This document shows, piece after piece, positions 1-7,388 of a stretch of 64,000 bases of DNA; position 1 is the stretch's first letter; each line of letters begins with the position of its first letter. Source of the stretch: Elusimicrobiota bacterium (GTDB lineage: Bacteria > Elusimicrobiota > Elusimicrobia > FEN-1173). Under the pieces are notes generated by a model, which saw only the letters and a list, made by a program, of their open reading frames with translations, did not search any database and was not told the origin of the DNA. The position numbers were made by a program, and so were the translations under genes. Location: the NCBI GenBank assembly GCA_016722575.1, contig JADKIY010000001.1:496001-560000 (forward strand), written 5' to 3'.

Positions 1-6
1 CCTTCG

Positions 7-354
7 CTACGCCCCGCGTTGACCCCCGGCGGACGGCGAATCGGCGTCCACCCAGGTCAGGAACAGTTCAAAAACCCGTCCCAGTTGATGGGGGTCGCAG
101 GCCCCCAGGAATAGTTGGTCTTGAGTGAAGCAGTGAATCCACTGTTCTCCCGCGGGGTGTCCCGCGTCGTTGATGTTTTCCTTGAGCCGCGGGAATTCCT
201 TCGCCGCCCAGGGCGTTCCCGTCAAATCGATTCGAACCAACCACCCCGGATTGTCCAAGGTTTCGATTTTCACGCCCCAGTCGTGCTCCCAGGTCCCGTT
301 GCATTGGGCCGCGAACCAACGTTGAAGGCGTTCGAGGGGGTCGGCGCCGCTCAC
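7..354 (-). CDS. Imm53-family immunity protein (orphan)
   Basis: A 115-aa protein that resembles the immunity protein 53 family. The N-terminal pattern RWFAAQCNGTWEHDWG followed by KIETLDNPGW is the family hallmark, and the length is typical. Such proteins usually protect a cell against a polymorphic toxin by binding its catalytic domain in the cytoplasm. No signal peptide or membrane segment is visible, which fits a cytosolic inhibitor. The start is GTG at 354, with no clear Shine-Dalgarno sequence. The next gene upstream (tauE-like, ending at 435) is on the same strand 80 bases away and is functionally unrelated. No toxin gene is visible in the window, although the downstream side is cut by the window edge. 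The family call is fairly sure; the partner is unknown. Confidence 0.75.
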   Translation of the reverse strand: MSGADPLERLQRWFAAQCNGTWEHDWGVKIETLDNPGWLVRIDLTGTPWAAKEFPRLKENINDAGHPAGEQWIHCFTQDQLFLGACDPHQLGRVFELFLTWVDADSPSAGGQRGA

Positions 355-434
355 CGGGGGTTCCCGAAGGTCGGGGGGGTTGGCGCGTCGGGCGGCGGGG
401 TCATGAGGTCCTCGGTAAAGAGTCCGAACAAATT

Positions 435-809
435 TTAACGAAGTTTACCCGCGGTGGATAAGACGATTCGCGCTCCGACGAACAAAAGAAAAACGCCGAA
501 AGCCAGTTTAAGCGGCGCGGGAGCCACGCGGTTGGCCCACCGTCCGCTGATCCAGGCCGACCCGAAAAGGGCCACGGCCATGAGGCCGGCGGCCCGAAGG
601 TCCACGTTCCCTTGACGGTGAAACTCCATCACCGCTCCCAATCCCGCCGGCAGGAGAAGAACCGCGAGGCTCGTCCCCACGGCTCGGTGTTGGGAGAACC
701 CGGCGAAAAAGGTCAGAGCCGGGACGATGATCGTGCCGCCCCCCAAGCCGAAAAACCCGGAGACGACGCCCGCGGCCAATCCAATCAGAACGAAAGTGAG
801 AGTTTCCAT
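435..809 (-). CDS. TauE/SafE-type membrane protein, single half-domain
   Basis: A 124-aa hydrophobic protein of the TauE/SafE (DUF81) superfamily of sulfite or organosulfonate exporters. The N-terminal helix carries the family motif GFFGLGGGTIIVPAL, and about four membrane helices can be drawn. Full family members have two such halves (about 250 aa), so this is a half-size protein that would need to dimerise. The ATG at 809 directly follows the TAA of the rhodanese gene at 810-812, so the two are one transcription unit. Rhodanese plus TauE is a common sulfur-handling pairing. The substrate cannot be read from the sequence. Confidence 0.75.
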   Translation of the reverse strand: METLTFVLIGLAAGVVSGFFGLGGGTIIVPALTFFAGFSQHRAVGTSLAVLLLPAGLGAVMEFHRQGNVDLRAAGLMAVALFGSAWISGRWANRVAPAPLKLAFGVFLLFVGARIVLSTAGKLR

Positions 810-1211
810 TTAAGGGTCCTTCCTTTGGGAGGAGAATCGTTTCTTCAAATCGTCGTACCCGCCGCCGTTGGAGGCGTTGCGGTAACCCAGTTTTTTAAGC
901 GTTTTCAGGGCGATGCCCGAACGCCCGCCGACGGTGCAATACAAGACGAGGGGGGTCGTTTTGTCCGGCACGGCGGCGGCGATGGTTTTCCCGATGGTTT
1001 GATAGGGCAACAGCAGGGCGCCGTCAATGTGGCCCGCGGCGTACTCCTCGGGAGTGCGAACATCGATGAAGACCGGCGCGGCGGAACTCGCGGGTGGGTC
1101 GGCGGATCTTCCGGTCGCGGGGGCCGCGCCAAGGAGCGCCACCGCCCAGCACAGGGTCGCTGTCCGCCGGCGCGTCGCGGGCCGGGGGGCCTGGGGCGAG
1201 GGGATTCGCAT
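810..1211 (-). CDS. exported rhodanese-like sulfurtransferase
   Basis: A 133-aa protein with an Arg-rich N-terminus, a hydrophobic stretch (about residues 18-34) ending in an Ala-rich cleavage-like site, and one rhodanese domain (about residues 46-130). The active loop CTVGGRS has the catalytic Cys at residue 92 in the usual C-x-x-G-x-R arrangement. It probably transfers sulfane sulfur in the periplasm. I chose the ATG at 1211 because it gives a signal peptide and because a perfect TATAAT box ends six bases upstream. Longer in-frame starts would run into the oppositely oriented lipoate ligase gene. It is followed without a gap by a TauE/SafE gene. The rhodanese call is secure; the donor substrate is unknown. 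Confidence 0.85.
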   Translation of the reverse strand: MRIPSPQAPRPATRRRTATLCWAVALLGAAPATGRSADPPASSAAPVFIDVRTPEEYAAGHIDGALLLPYQTIGKTIAAAVPDKTTPLVLYCTVGGRSGIALKTLKKLGYRNASNGGGYDDLKKRFSSQRKDP

Positions 1212-1217
1212 GGGAGC

Positions 1218-1244
1218 ATTATAGCGCGGGTTTGATATATTCAA
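1218..1244 (-). promoter_or_regulatory. promoter of the rhodanese-tauE operon, probably leaderless
   Basis: On the reverse strand a TTGAAT box (1239-1244) is followed after 15 bases by a perfect TATAAT (1218-1223). Only six bases separate TATAAT from the ATG at 1211. Transcription would be expected to start at or next to the A of the ATG, so the mRNA would have no room for a ribosome binding site. The 15-base spacer is short for a sigma-70 type promoter. Confidence 0.5.
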
Positions 1245-1253
1245 CGAGGTCTT

Positions 1254-1913
1254 ATGAACACCGCATCCTGCGAAAAAGAAATTCGGGGTCCCGCGCCTTG
1301 GCGGTGCTCCGTGGACGGCGCCCGGCCCGGCGAAGAGAATATGCGGCGGGACGCCGAGGCCCTGGAGGCCCTGCGCGCGGCGGGGGAACTCCCGCGTCTT
1401 CGCGTCTACCGTTGGGCGGAGCCGACGGTGTCCCACGGCCGGCTGCAGGATCCGGCGGGGGCGGCGGCCCTGGCGCGGTCGTTGGGGGTTCGTTCCGTGG
1501 TGCGCCGGCCCACGGGCGGCGGCACGGTGCACCACACGACGGACGTCAGTTTTTCCCTGGCCTGGCGCCGGGATCACCCGGCTTTTCCCCCCTGCGTCCG
1601 GCACGTTTACGCGGCCGTGCACGCCGTTCTTCAACGGGCGCTCCGGGAGGCGGGGGTGAAGGCCATCCTCCATCCGGGAGGCGGCCCCGCGGCCCCGCCG
1701 GGCCTCTGTTACGCGGAACCCGTCGCCGACGACGTCCTGCTCGGGGAAACCAAAATCATCGGCGGCGCCCTTCGGGTGACGCCGTGGGGCCGCCTCTACC
1801 AAGGGAACTTAAAGTTGAACCCCGGTGTTCTATCCATGGACGCCGCCGCCTTGATTGTCGGCGCCTGGGAATCGACGCTGGGTCCGCCTTCGGCGGAAAA
1901 ACGGGAGGCTTGA
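1254..1913 (+). CDS. lipoate-protein ligase A family protein
   Basis: A 219-aa member of the BPL/LplA/LipB fold. The central signature RRPTGGGTVHH (residues about 83-93) matches the lipoyl/biotin-binding loop RRxxGGGxVxH, and GETKIIGGALR supplies the conserved lysine region. These enzymes attach lipoate or octanoate, or a related acyl group, to carrier domains in the cytoplasm. The protein is shorter than canonical LplA (about 330 aa), so it lacks the C-terminal accessory domain. It may be an octanoyl- or lipoyl-transferase, or a paralogue of changed specificity. The usual HD after the glycine loop is HH. The ATG at 1254 is preceded by GAGG. The next gene starts two bases after its stop. Confidence 0.75.
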   Translation: MNTASCEKEIRGPAPWRCSVDGARPGEENMRRDAEALEALRAAGELPRLRVYRWAEPTVSHGRLQDPAGAAALARSLGVRSVVRRPTGGGTVHHTTDVSFSLAWRRDHPAFPPCVRHVYAAVHAVLQRALREAGVKAILHPGGGPAAPPGLCYAEPVADDVLLGETKIIGGALRVTPWGRLYQGNLKLNPGVLSMDAAALIVGAWESTLGPPSAEKREA

Positions 1914-1914
1914 A

Positions 1915-2550
1915 ATGAAAATCGGAATTTTGGGGTCGGGCGACGTCGGGCGCGTGTTGGGCGCGGGGTTTGTGAAAAAAGGCCACGCGGTGAAATTGGG
2001 CACCCGGGAGCCGGGGGCCGAAAAGGTCAAACGCTGGGCCGCAACGGCGGGGGCTTCCCTGGGCTCTTTCGCGGACGCCGCCGCTTTCGGCGAACTCGTG
2101 GTATTGGCCACCCTCTGGTCCGGCACCGAAAGCGCTTTGGGCCTGGCGAATCCGAAAAATCTGGAGGGGAAAATCGTGATCGACGCCACCAACCCCCTGG
2201 ATTTTACCGTTCAGCCCCCCCGTCTTTCCCTGGGCCACACGACATCGGCGGGGGAAAAAGTCCAAGCCCTGTTGCCCGGCGCCAAGGTCGTCAAAGCGTT
2301 TAACGCCGTTGGAAACCCGCACATGGTGGATCCGACTTTCCCCGGGGGCCCTCCCACCATGTTCATCGGCGGAAACGACGAAAGCGCCAAGAAAACGGTT
2401 TTGGGGTTATTGAGCGATTTCGGCTGGGAGGGCGTTGACTTGGGCGGAATCGAAACCGCGCGCTACCTGGAACCCTTGGCCATGATCTGGATTTTGCATT
2501 ACCTCCGGACGACGTCCGGCGCCCACGCCTTCAAGCTGCTGAAAAAATAG
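1915..2550 (+). CDS. F420-dependent/NADP oxidoreductase-type Rossmann protein
   Basis: A 211-aa protein beginning with the dinucleotide-binding motif GILGSGDVG (GxGxxG). It is followed by the TREP segment typical of the NADPH:F420 oxidoreductase (NpdG-like) family, the sequence IDATNPLDF and the conserved KAFNAVGNPHM stretch. Length and motif order match the family. Bacterial members without F420 are usually NADP-binding reductases of unknown substrate, so the F420 role is not established. The ATG at 1915 lies one base after the lipoate ligase stop and is preceded by GGGAGG inside the upstream gene. The two are probably co-transcribed. Confidence 0.75.
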   Translation: MKIGILGSGDVGRVLGAGFVKKGHAVKLGTREPGAEKVKRWAATAGASLGSFADAAAFGELVVLATLWSGTESALGLANPKNLEGKIVIDATNPLDFTVQPPRLSLGHTTSAGEKVQALLPGAKVVKAFNAVGNPHMVDPTFPGGPPTMFIGGNDESAKKTVLGLLSDFGWEGVDLGGIETARYLEPLAMIWILHYLRTTSGAHAFKLLKK

Positions 2551-2626
2551 TCCGGGAGGTTCCGTTTCGGGGGGGGCGCTGGAAATCCGACGGCCGTTTT
2601 CCGTCCGTCCCGCCGCCCTCGTCCCC

Positions 2627-3091
2627 TTATCGGCATTCCTCGTCCCACCGTTTCCGTTCCCGGGGGTTCTCGGGGGGCGGTTGGCGGCAGGGGTCTTCCC
2701 GGGGCGGCCCCATTCGCGGGCGCGAATCGCCGGACTCTTTTGTTTCTCGGTCGGCGCGAATTCCCGGAACCGCCCGGGGAACAAATCCCGCGATCCCCCA
2801 CAGGGCCAAACCGTTCGCCAGGGTCGCCAACAGCAAAGCCGTGGCGACCGACGCTCCAAGGCGGCGAAGGAGTTTTTCGGCCCCTCCGCCGATCAGAGCG
2901 CCCAGCCCCAGGCCGAGAAGAAGTCCGACGCCCGCCGCGAAAAAGACAAACCCATAGGCGAAAAAAGTCCCAAAGCTGTCGGCGTTGTCGGGCGTTCGAT
3001 AAGCCCCGCCGCCCACCCAGCCACCCCAGAGGCCTCCGACCAAGAGCCAAGAAAGCCGGACGGCGGACCGGAGCCGATCGCCGTCTGTCAC
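2627..3091 (-). CDS. hypothetical membrane protein
   Basis: A 154-aa protein of no recognised family. About three hydrophobic helices are visible: around WLLVGGLWGGWVGGG, the glycine-rich FFAAGVGLLLGLGLGALIGGG, and ATALLLATLANGLALWGIAG. They are followed by a long charged, proline- and arginine-rich C-terminus, presumably cytoplasmic. The GTG start at 3091 overlaps the TGA of the upstream gene (GTGA), which I prefer to a longer reading that would run far into that gene. It is the last gene of the reverse-strand mazG operon. Function unknown. Confidence 0.6.
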   Translation of the reverse strand: MTDGDRLRSAVRLSWLLVGGLWGGWVGGGAYRTPDNADSFGTFFAYGFVFFAAGVGLLLGLGLGALIGGGAEKLLRRLGASVATALLLATLANGLALWGIAGFVPRAVPGIRADRETKESGDSRPRMGPPREDPCRQPPPENPRERKRWDEECR

Positions 3092-3588
3092 CGCCGTTTC
3101 TCCCGGGGCCCGAGGGACCGGAGGGCCTCCCGGGCCCGGGCCAGTTGGCGGGCCGCCGTTTCGATTTTTTGCAGTTGGCAGCCGTTGGATTGGCCGCTCC
3201 ACGTCAGCCGAAGGGATTGGTTCAATCCCGTGGTCAAGACGAAAGTCTCCAAGGGCCCGAGACGTTCCCGGGGCGCGGCGGATACCGGGAGGGTTTTAAG
3301 GACCCGCAGCGTTTGCCGCTCGTTTCGCCATTGGAGGCCGGCGCCGAGCCAATCCCCGGACCCGCCGTCGATCAACACCGCCCCCGAACCGTCGGCGTTC
3401 AGCGAAAGATAGCAAGCGGCGCCGTGCTCTCCGTTTCCATACCATTCGCCCGCAAAGAAGTCGGACGAAACGTCCGGCAATGGCGTTAAGGCGTTGACCG
3501 TTCCGAGCCCCGCCGCCCAACAGAGGAGCGGGAGAACAAAGCGCGCGAGACGGCGGGACGCGCACGCGCCGACGACCGCCGGAATCAT
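3088..3588 (-). CDS. hypothetical secreted protein
   Basis: A 166-aa protein with an N-terminal signal-like stretch (FVLPLLCWAAGLGTVNA, about residues 17-33). It is followed by a probable small beta domain with sequences such as FFAGEWYGNGEH and LSLNADGSG, and a helical Arg/Ala-rich tail. The pattern recalls small lipocalin-like or META-like secreted domains, but I do not recognise a family. The ATG at 3588 lies 52 bases after the stop of the upstream gene. The downstream gene is coupled by a GTGA overlap. Function unknown. Confidence 0.6.
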   Translation of the reverse strand: MIPAVVGACASRRLARFVLPLLCWAAGLGTVNALTPLPDVSSDFFAGEWYGNGEHGAACYLSLNADGSGAVLIDGGSGDWLGAGLQWRNERQTLRVLKTLPVSAAPRERLGPLETFVLTTGLNQSLRLTWSGQSNGCQLQKIETAARQLARAREALRSLGPREKRR

Positions 3589-3640
3589 TGAGGCGCCCGG
3601 GTTGACCGCGACGGCATCTCTTTCCCCGGGACGCCGGGCC

Positions 3641-4564
3641 CTAAAACAAAATCCACTTTTTCTCCTTCTTCGCCAAGAAAAAAGGGAACCGCGCCTCAGG
3701 ACCCTTTCCCGTTTTCCAACGAATCACGGGATTGTTTTCCTCCACCACGAGGATTTTTTGATCGGCCGCCAAGCGAAACCGCAACGTCGGGGTCGGCCAG
3801 GGGAGCATTTCAAATCCGGGTTGGGTCGGACGCGCCCGCGTTCGCGCCACCAGGTCCTGCCGCTCCTCCTCCACCGCCGGCCCGGCGTCGGGAACGGTCG
3901 GGGTTATCCCCGAATGGATTTTGAAACTCAAAACCTCCCAAAGGAAATCGGCGTCCCCCGTTTGCAGGGCTTGTCGGACCCGGGCAATGAACGCGCCGGC
4001 GTCGGCCGCGGTTTCCTCGTTTAAAACGAGAACGTCCAGGCCGTCCAGGGCCGAGGTTCCGTTCCAGACCCCGCCCTCCGCCCGGGCTTCGCCGTGGGCG
4101 TTGAAATCCTTGGCGGTGATTTTTAGGATTTCCTTCCCCCAGACCGGGGTTTCGCCGAAGGGGTTCGGCCGTGTCGTCTCTTCCTCCGTCAGCGCGGGAA
4201 AAACGCCGGGCTGAAACCCGGCCCATCGAAGATTGAATTTTTTTTCGTCCAGGGGGAGGCCGAGGCTCGGCGAATCCAATTGAATTCGGAGGGCTTGGAG
4301 GCCTTTTTTGAAATAAAGGGGCGAAAGGGGAACCTGAAGGCTGGCCGATTTTCGGGAATCAAAACGGACCAAAGGGAGGTCGTTCAAATATACCGCGCCG
4401 GTGTATTGGACGATTCCCACCAGTTCGAATCGGGGGGACGCCGAAAAGGAGATTTCAACGCTTTTCATTCGAGCCTCCAGGGGGAGCGATCCCAGGCTTG
4501 CCGCCAGGCCGAAAGCGATCGGCAAGGCGGACGCGATCGGTCGAAGCGGGAAAAATCGATTCAA
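3641..4564 (-). CDS. hypothetical secreted protein
   Basis: A 307-aa protein with an N-terminal signal peptide (IASALPIAFGLAASLG, cleavage probably near SLPLEA). It then has a beta-rich region containing paired strands (residues about 35-115) and a mixed central domain, and ends with a KKEKKWILF tail resembling DUF4440/lumazine-type ends. No family is recognised. The start is TTG at 4564 and overlaps the TGA of the HAD gene (TTGA), so translation is probably coupled. It sits in the operon mazG, HAD, this gene and two further hypotheticals. Confidence 0.6.
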   Translation of the reverse strand: MNRFFPLRPIASALPIAFGLAASLGSLPLEARMKSVEISFSASPRFELVGIVQYTGAVYLNDLPLVRFDSRKSASLQVPLSPLYFKKGLQALRIQLDSPSLGLPLDEKKFNLRWAGFQPGVFPALTEEETTRPNPFGETPVWGKEILKITAKDFNAHGEARAEGGVWNGTSALDGLDVLVLNEETAADAGAFIARVRQALQTGDADFLWEVLSFKIHSGITPTVPDAGPAVEEERQDLVARTRARPTQPGFEMLPWPTPTLRFRLAADQKILVVEENNPVIRWKTGKGPEARFPFFLAKKEKKWILF

Positions 4565-5271
4565 CGGAAGGGAGCGGGCTTTGGCCCGGCGTGGCGAAGA
4601 ACACCCTCCAACGATTGAATCGTGGAAATTCCCGCGGGACCCGTCCCGTGGCGTTCCAGCAGCAGCGCCGACAGCCCCGCGGCGCGGGCGCCGTGGTAGT
4701 CTTCCCGCAGGGAATCCCCGACGTGCAGGGCTTCGTGGGGGGCGACCCCGGCCCGGGCGAGGGCCCGCTCGAAAATGGCGGGGTCCGGCTTGGCCACGCC
4801 CTCCACGGACGACACCATCAAAAACTCCACTTCCCGCGTCAGGCCGATTTTTTCAGACAAAGTCACCAGCCGTGAATCCCAATTGGACACGATGCCCAGC
4901 CGAAACCCCCGGCGTCGAAGGGCGCGCAAGGTCGGGAGGGCGTCGTCGAAAAGACGCCAGTGGCGGGGGTGCGCGAAGCGGCCGTAGAGGTCGTTGAAAA
5001 AGTTGTCGAAGGCCCGGGGCGCGAAGCGGCCGCCGAAGACTCGACGGACCATCTTCCGCCACCAGAGTTTCTCGGCGTTGTCGTTTTTGGGCAGGGTGTG
5101 GCGGTGGCGGTCCCGCCAGGCGGCTTGAAAGCGTTCCTCCACCCAGGCCACGGGGAGGCGAAGACCGTGCCGGTGGGCGGCGCGGGTGTAGATGTGCCCC
5201 ACGGAGGGGTGGGCGCGCAGAAGGGTGTTCCCCGCATCGAAGAAGACCGCCCGGACCGGGCCGCCCTTCAA
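4561..5271 (-). CDS. HAD-superfamily hydrolase (REG-2/HDHD3-like)
   Basis: A 236-aa HAD hydrolase of subfamily IA. Motif I is FFDAGNTLL, with the nucleophile Asp near residue 12; motif II is VSNWD, motif III has the lysine in GVAKPDPAIF, and motif IV is HVGDSLREDYHGA. The second aspartate normally found in motif I (DxDxT) is a glycine here, as in REG-2/HDHD3-like members, so catalytic competence as a phosphatase is uncertain. I chose TTG at 5271, which overlaps the mazG stop (TTGA). A longer frame would cover mazG on the same strand. The substrate is unknown; nucleotide or sugar phosphates are typical. Confidence 0.8.
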   Translation of the reverse strand: MKGGPVRAVFFDAGNTLLRAHPSVGHIYTRAAHRHGLRLPVAWVEERFQAAWRDRHRHTLPKNDNAEKLWWRKMVRRVFGGRFAPRAFDNFFNDLYGRFAHPRHWRLFDDALPTLRALRRRGFRLGIVSNWDSRLVTLSEKIGLTREVEFLMVSSVEGVAKPDPAIFERALARAGVAPHEALHVGDSLREDYHGARAAGLSALLLERHGTGPAGISTIQSLEGVLRHAGPKPAPFR

Positions 5272-5657
5272 CGCTTTTTTCGGGCTTTTTCGCGACGCTT
5301 GATTTCTTCCCATTGGACCATCACTTCTTTGACGCTTTTGATTCTCTTTTTTCCAAAGACGTGGGGGTGCCGACGGACGATTTTTCGGCAAAGGCCGTCG
5401 ACCACGTCGGCCATGGTGAATCGCTTTTTTTCCCGGGCGAGTTGGGCGTGGAAGACGATTTGGTGAAGCAGGTCGCCCAGTTCCTCGCAGAGGTTTTCGG
5501 TGTCGTTTTTCCGGATGGCCTGGGCCACTTCGGCGGATTCTTCTTTTAAGTGACGCACCAGGCTTTTGTGGGTTTGGCGCCGGTCCCAGGGGCAACCGCC
5601 CGGGGCCCGGAGCCGGGCCATCAAGCGCAAAAGATCGTTCAGGGTTTGTTTGGCCAT
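5268..5657 (-). CDS. mazG: MazG nucleotide pyrophosphohydrolase
   Basis: A 129-aa single-domain MazG. The N-terminal motif GGCPWDRRQTHKSL and the metal-binding acidic motifs KEESAEV and CEELGDLLHQIVFHA define the family, which hydrolyses (d)NTPs to monophosphates plus pyrophosphate and cleans nucleotide pools. E. coli MazG has two such domains; single-domain forms are common elsewhere and act as dimers or tetramers. The C-terminus is very basic (RREKARKKR). The ATG at 5657 is the first gene of a reverse operon, and its stop overlaps the TTG of the HAD gene. A TAGAAT box lies nine bases upstream of the ATG. Confidence 0.9.
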   Translation of the reverse strand: MAKQTLNDLLRLMARLRAPGGCPWDRRQTHKSLVRHLKEESAEVAQAIRKNDTENLCEELGDLLHQIVFHAQLAREKKRFTMADVVDGLCRKIVRRHPHVFGKKRIKSVKEVMVQWEEIKRREKARKKR

Positions 5658-5731
5658 GGAAGCCCAATTCTATATATTTCCGTCGGGTATTGGGGTTTCC
5701 CCCCGGGGGTTTTTTGGTATTATGGTTTTTC

Positions 5732-5821
5732 ATGGAAACCGGTCGCTCGCGGAGCTCCAAGGACGGCGCTCGCCCCGGGGGGGCCGCGGCCCTTCCCGTC
5801 CAGGGGCCGTGCGATCGTTAA
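5732..5821 (+). CDS. possible 29-aa leader ORF upstream of sirC
   Basis: A short ORF (ATG at 5732, TAA at 5819-5821) rich in Gly, Arg and Ser and ending CDR. A TATTAT box (5718-5723) lies eight bases before the ATG, the same arrangement seen at other genes here with putative leaderless starts. Its stop is four bases before the sirC ATG, so it could couple translation to sirC. It has no known homologue that I recognise. It may be a chance ORF; only the box position and the tight spacing argue for it. Confidence 0.3.
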   Translation: METGRSRSSKDGARPGGAAALPVQGPCDR

Positions 5822-5825
5822 AGCC

Positions 5826-6464
5826 ATGGGCTTTTTTCCCGCTTTTCTCGATTTGTCCGGCAAAGAGTGCCTCGTGGTGGGGGGCGGCGCGGTCGCCCTT
5901 CAAAAAACCCGGGATTTGACGGCCGCCCGCGCGCGGGTGACGGTGGTCGCCACGCGATTTCGGGGCGAATTCCGTCGAATGGCCGGTCTTCGGCGGCTCG
6001 AACGCGCTTTTCGGCCCGGGGACATTCCGGCCGGCCTCCGGCGGCCCTGGCTGGTGGTGGCCGCGACGGACGACGAAGCCCTTCACGCCCGCATCGCCTC
6101 TCTTTGCCGTCGGCGGCGGGTCTGGGTCAACGTGGTGGATCGGCCCGCTTTTTGCGATTTCATCGTTCCCTCCGTGGTCCGGCGCGGACCGGTGACGGTG
6201 GCGGTGTCCACCGGCGGTCAAAGCCCCGCCTTGGCCAAGTTTGTCGGCGGGAAAGTCCGCGCCATGCTGGGTCCGGAAATCGGCCGACTGGGGCGCCTCC
6301 TGGCGGGTCTTCGGCCCGCCCTCCGGCGCCTGCCCATGGCCGAGCGGCGGGAACTGCTTTCGTGTTTCGTGTCGGAAGGGGCCTTGTCGGAAATTCGGCG
6401 ATCCGGCGCCGCCGCCGTCCGGCGGTACAAGAAAATGATTTTGAAATCCGTGCCTCGGGAGTAA
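5826..6464 (+). CDS. sirC: precorrin-2 dehydrogenase / sirohydrochlorin ferrochelatase
   Basis: A 212-aa protein matching the N-terminal (Met8p/SirC) part of siroheme synthase. It has a Rossmann start FLDLSGKECLVVGGGAVALQK, then VVAATDDEALHARI, WVNVVDRPAFCDFIVPSVV and VAVSTGGQSPALAK. It oxidises precorrin-2 to sirohydrochlorin with NAD+, and some members also insert iron. The uroporphyrinogen methyltransferase activity is supplied by the cobA-hemD gene 5 kb downstream. I chose the ATG at 5826 because homologues begin at this FxxFLDLSGK region. It opens the tetrapyrrole block and is followed three bases later by ccsA. The symbol could equally be cysG-N or met8. Confidence 0.85.
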   Translation: MGFFPAFLDLSGKECLVVGGGAVALQKTRDLTAARARVTVVATRFRGEFRRMAGLRRLERAFRPGDIPAGLRRPWLVVAATDDEALHARIASLCRRRRVWVNVVDRPAFCDFIVPSVVRRGPVTVAVSTGGQSPALAKFVGGKVRAMLGPEIGRLGRLLAGLRPALRRLPMAERRELLSCFVSEGALSEIRRSGAAAVRRYKKMILKSVPRE

Positions 6465-6467
6465 CGC

Positions 6468-7388
6468 GTGCAACGTTGGGAAGCTTTGCTGTTCGATTTT
6501 GGCTATTTGGGCTACGCGGCCGCCCTGGTGTTGGCCGTGGTCTACGCGTTGACCCGACGGGACCCTCTGATGGCCCTCGGCCACCGGGTGCTCGCGGGGG
6601 CGGCTGTCCTGCACACGACGAGCCTGGGCGTGGGCCTCTGGGCGGAAACGCACCGGCCGGGCCACGTGGGATACGCGTTTTGGAGCCAGTGGTTCGCCAG
6701 CCTGTCGCTCTTCGCGCTTTTGATCGTGCTGATCTACCTCTTCGCCCAATACCGCGCCCCGGTCTCCATTTTGGGGGTGTTTGTTCTCCCGCTGGCCGTC
6801 TTCCTGCTTACCCTGGCCCTCACCCAGGCTTTTCTGGCCAGTCCCCGCTGTCCCTTCGCCTCCGTTGAGGATTTTCTAAAAATCGCCGACGCCACCCGGC
6901 GCCAACCCGACATCGCACCGACCTTCTGGACCGCCGTCCACGTGCCCCTTATTTTCCTGGCCTACGCGGCCTTCGCCAACGCCTTCGGCATCGGTCTCGC
7001 CTACCTGATCGGCGAACGCCAAATCAAATCCCACCGTCCCACCGAATTGGGATACCGCCTTCCGGGCCTGGAAGTCATGGACCGGTTGATCGCCCACATC
7101 GTTTTGATCGGGTTTCCCGCCTTGACCGTGGGGCTCGCCCTGGGCGCGGGGGGCGCCCGCGCCGCTGGGGGGCCGGGCTGGGCCGGAGACCCCAAGGTGC
7201 TTTGGTCCCTGATCATGTGGGGCGTCTATTTGGCTTACATCGTTCTCCGCTACGTCGTGGGTTGGCGCGGCCGGCGGACGGCCTATTTGTCCTTGGCCGG
7301 TTTCGGCGTCGTCCTGTTCACCTACGTGGGCGTGAGTTTCTTTTCCCGGCTGCACGGATTTCTGCAGAGCGGGGGAACGCCCCCGTGA
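6468..7388 (+). CDS. ccsA: cytochrome c assembly protein, CcsA/HemX type
   Basis: A 306-aa integral membrane protein with about eight hydrophobic helices. The C-terminal segment WAGDPKVLWSLIMWGVYL matches the conserved tryptophan-rich heme-handling region of CcsA/HemX (usually WGxYWxWDPKExWSLI), but in degenerate form. CcsA proteins bring heme across the membrane for c-type cytochrome ligation; HemX proteins affect glutamyl-tRNA reductase levels. Its position between sirC and hemA, coupled to hemA by a GTGA overlap, favours the HemX-like variant known from hem operons. The start is GTG at 6468. No ccs1/resB partner is present in the window. Confidence 0.8.
   Translation: MQRWEALLFDFGYLGYAAALVLAVVYALTRRDPLMALGHRVLAGAAVLHTTSLGVGLWAETHRPGHVGYAFWSQWFASLSLFALLIVLIYLFAQYRAPVSILGVFVLPLAVFLLTLALTQAFLASPRCPFASVEDFLKIADATRRQPDIAPTFWTAVHVPLIFLAYAAFANAFGIGLAYLIGERQIKSHRPTELGYRLPGLEVMDRLIAHIVLIGFPALTVGLALGAGGARAAGGPGWAGDPKVLWSLIMWGVYLAYIVLRYVVGWRGRRTAYLSLAGFGVVLFTYVGVSFFSRLHGFLQSGGTPP

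Noticed and set aside
3088..3202. Long form of the membrane protein starting at 3202
   Set aside because: It would overlap the upstream secreted-protein gene by over 100 bases. The GTG at 3091 with a GTGA overlap is the better start.
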